From: an uncultured Erysipelothrix sp.
Lineage (GTDB): Bacteria; Bacillota_I; Bacilli_A; Erysipelotrichales; Erysipelotrichaceae
Direction of reading: 5' to 3'
DNA length: 54,141 bases
Assembly: GCA_947631935.1 (NCBI GenBank)
Contig: CANRNG010000004.1
Location: forward strand, 1-54,141
Under the pieces are notes generated by a model, which worked only from the letters and a program-made list of their open reading frames with translations, was not told where the DNA came from and ran no database searches. Shown piece by piece: positions 53,447 through 54,141 of the stretch. Within the stretch, counting starts at the first letter, position 1. The number at the start of each line of letters is the position of its first letter. Both the position numbers and the translations under genes were made by a program.

Positions 53447-54141
53447 TCACTTAAACCTTGTTAGAATTGAAACGGATGAAGAACCGACATCGATTCGCTA
53501 TAATGGATCGGAAAGTACCATTGTCGAAAAGGTATATGACATTGATAAAGTCATAATTTCTGTGAAGGTACCGACCTTGCGAATTGGTGAAAGAGAGACT
53601 TTGCGCATTGACAATGTGCCTTATGAAATCAAACCCAGGGGCATTGTTAAAACGAAATGGTTTGAAGAAACCTTTGATGCCACCAAAGAAGTCTTGGGTG
53701 CAACTGTAGTGGATGGACAAACCACTTTTTCAGTTTATGCGCCAACACATTATAGTATGCAATTGAAACTTGAAAATGATATTTATGACATGATACGTAA
53801 GGATAATGGAACGTATACCGTGACTTTAGATAAGAATTGTCATGGTATGACATACTTGTTTTTAATCAATGGTCTATTGGGGACAACAGACCCCTATGCG
53901 AAAGCATCACTGCCCAATAGAGCGGGTTCAGTGGTGGTTGACTTTAATCAGGTTAATTTGAATATTGCGCCCTTAAGTCATAAAGTTACGCATCCGATTA
54001 TTTTAGAAGCTTCTGTACGTGATTTTTCAATGGATCCAAAGGTTCCATTTAAACACCGTGGACAATTCTTGGGGATGCTTGAAAGTTATGGTGAATATGG
54101 CATGGCTTATGTTCAAGATTTGGGTATTACCCATCTTCAAT
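53430..54141 (+). CDS. pullulanase type I, N-terminal part (cut by the window end)
   Basis: The frame from GTG 53430 is open to the end of the window (237 codons). It begins VRVFYDHLNLVRIETDE, has a beta-sandwich region (FSVYAPTHYSMQLKL, GTYTVTLDKNCHGMTYLFLI) typical of CBM48 modules, then NGLLGTTDPYAKAS and LEASVRDFSMDP, a type I pullulanase hallmark. The enzyme would remove alpha-1,6 branches, complementing the adjacent amylase. GAAGG precedes the start. No signal peptide, so probably cytoplasmic. Confidence 0.88.
   Translation, partial: MRVFYDHLNLVRIETDEEPTSIRYNGSESTIVEKVYDIDKVIISVKVPTLRIGERETLRIDNVPYEIKPRGIVKTKWFEETFDATKEVLGATVVDGQTTFSVYAPTHYSMQLKLENDIYDMIRKDNGTYTVTLDKNCHGMTYLFLINGLLGTTDPYAKASLPNRAGSVVVDFNQVNLNIAPLSHKVTHPIILEASVRDFSMDPKVPFKHRGQFLGMLESYGEYGMAYVQDLGITHLQ

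Overview
The window comes from a low-GC Gram-positive bacterium (Bacillota). TGA is used as a stop codon (udg, the amylase, the kinase remnant region) and Trp is encoded by TGG, so it is not a UGA-Trp mollicute. Strong AGGAGG ribosome-binding sites, TTGACA/TATAAT promoters, an LPxTG cell-wall anchor, PRD antitermination, CcpA-type cre sites and the gene set together suggest an Erysipelotrichia-like lineage; that placement is an inference from style, not a proven identification. No rRNA or tRNA gene was seen; one tmRNA gene is present.

Layout. (1) 1-4450: a beta-glucoside operon: BglG/LicT antiterminator, PTS EIIBCA, 6-phospho-beta-glucosidase, with an antiterminator RNA site before each of the first two genes. 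(2) 4450-8980: a gap with spacer-free, CRISPR-like 35-bp tandem repeats, then transketolase, a HAD phosphatase, and ribosomal proteins L11-L1. (3) 8980-18560: a response regulator with a SARP-like output and a 1000-residue hybrid histidine kinase, divergent from a 1755-residue LPxTG adhesin with six Cna_B repeats. (4) 18570-24340: housekeeping genes (YaaA, Spx/ArsC-like, UPF0173 hydrolase, PAP2 phosphatase, GalE, SGNH hydrolase, DEAD-box helicase). (5) 24340-26640: a small accessory region abutting the 3' end of ssrA (tmRNA). It holds two candidate small RNAs on opposite strands, a decayed gene, a 52-residue protein plus GNAT acetyltransferase pair that looks like a toxin-antitoxin module, and an IS3-type OrfA remnant. 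Two sets of direct repeats bracket it. This is the most novel-looking part of the window.

(6) 26640-34800: azlCD, a minus-strand group (YitT, TIM-barrel protein, HesB-like protein, S9 peptidase, a 56-residue membrane protein), alanine racemase, an unknown protein and a RAYT-like transposase relative lacking the HUH motif. (7) 35300-42230: a second 6-phospho-beta-glucosidase, a thioredoxin-reductase-like flavoprotein beside a double-thioredoxin-fold protein (a split AhpF-like pair), RmuC, patatin, and a purine riboswitch upstream of an NCS2 purine permease. (8) 42290-49970: solute-binding-like protein, udg, folC, a heterodimeric ABC exporter and an AI-2E family protein. (9) 49970-end: a metal P1B-type ATPase under a 22-bp palindromic operator, divergent from cytoplasmic alpha-amylase (with a cre site) and the start of a type I pullulanase that runs off the window.

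Themes: carbohydrate scavenging (two GH1 enzymes, PTS, amylase, pullulanase, GalE) with antitermination and catabolite control; surface adhesion under a probable neighbouring two-component system; redox and metal homeostasis; and one compact accessory site at ssrA.
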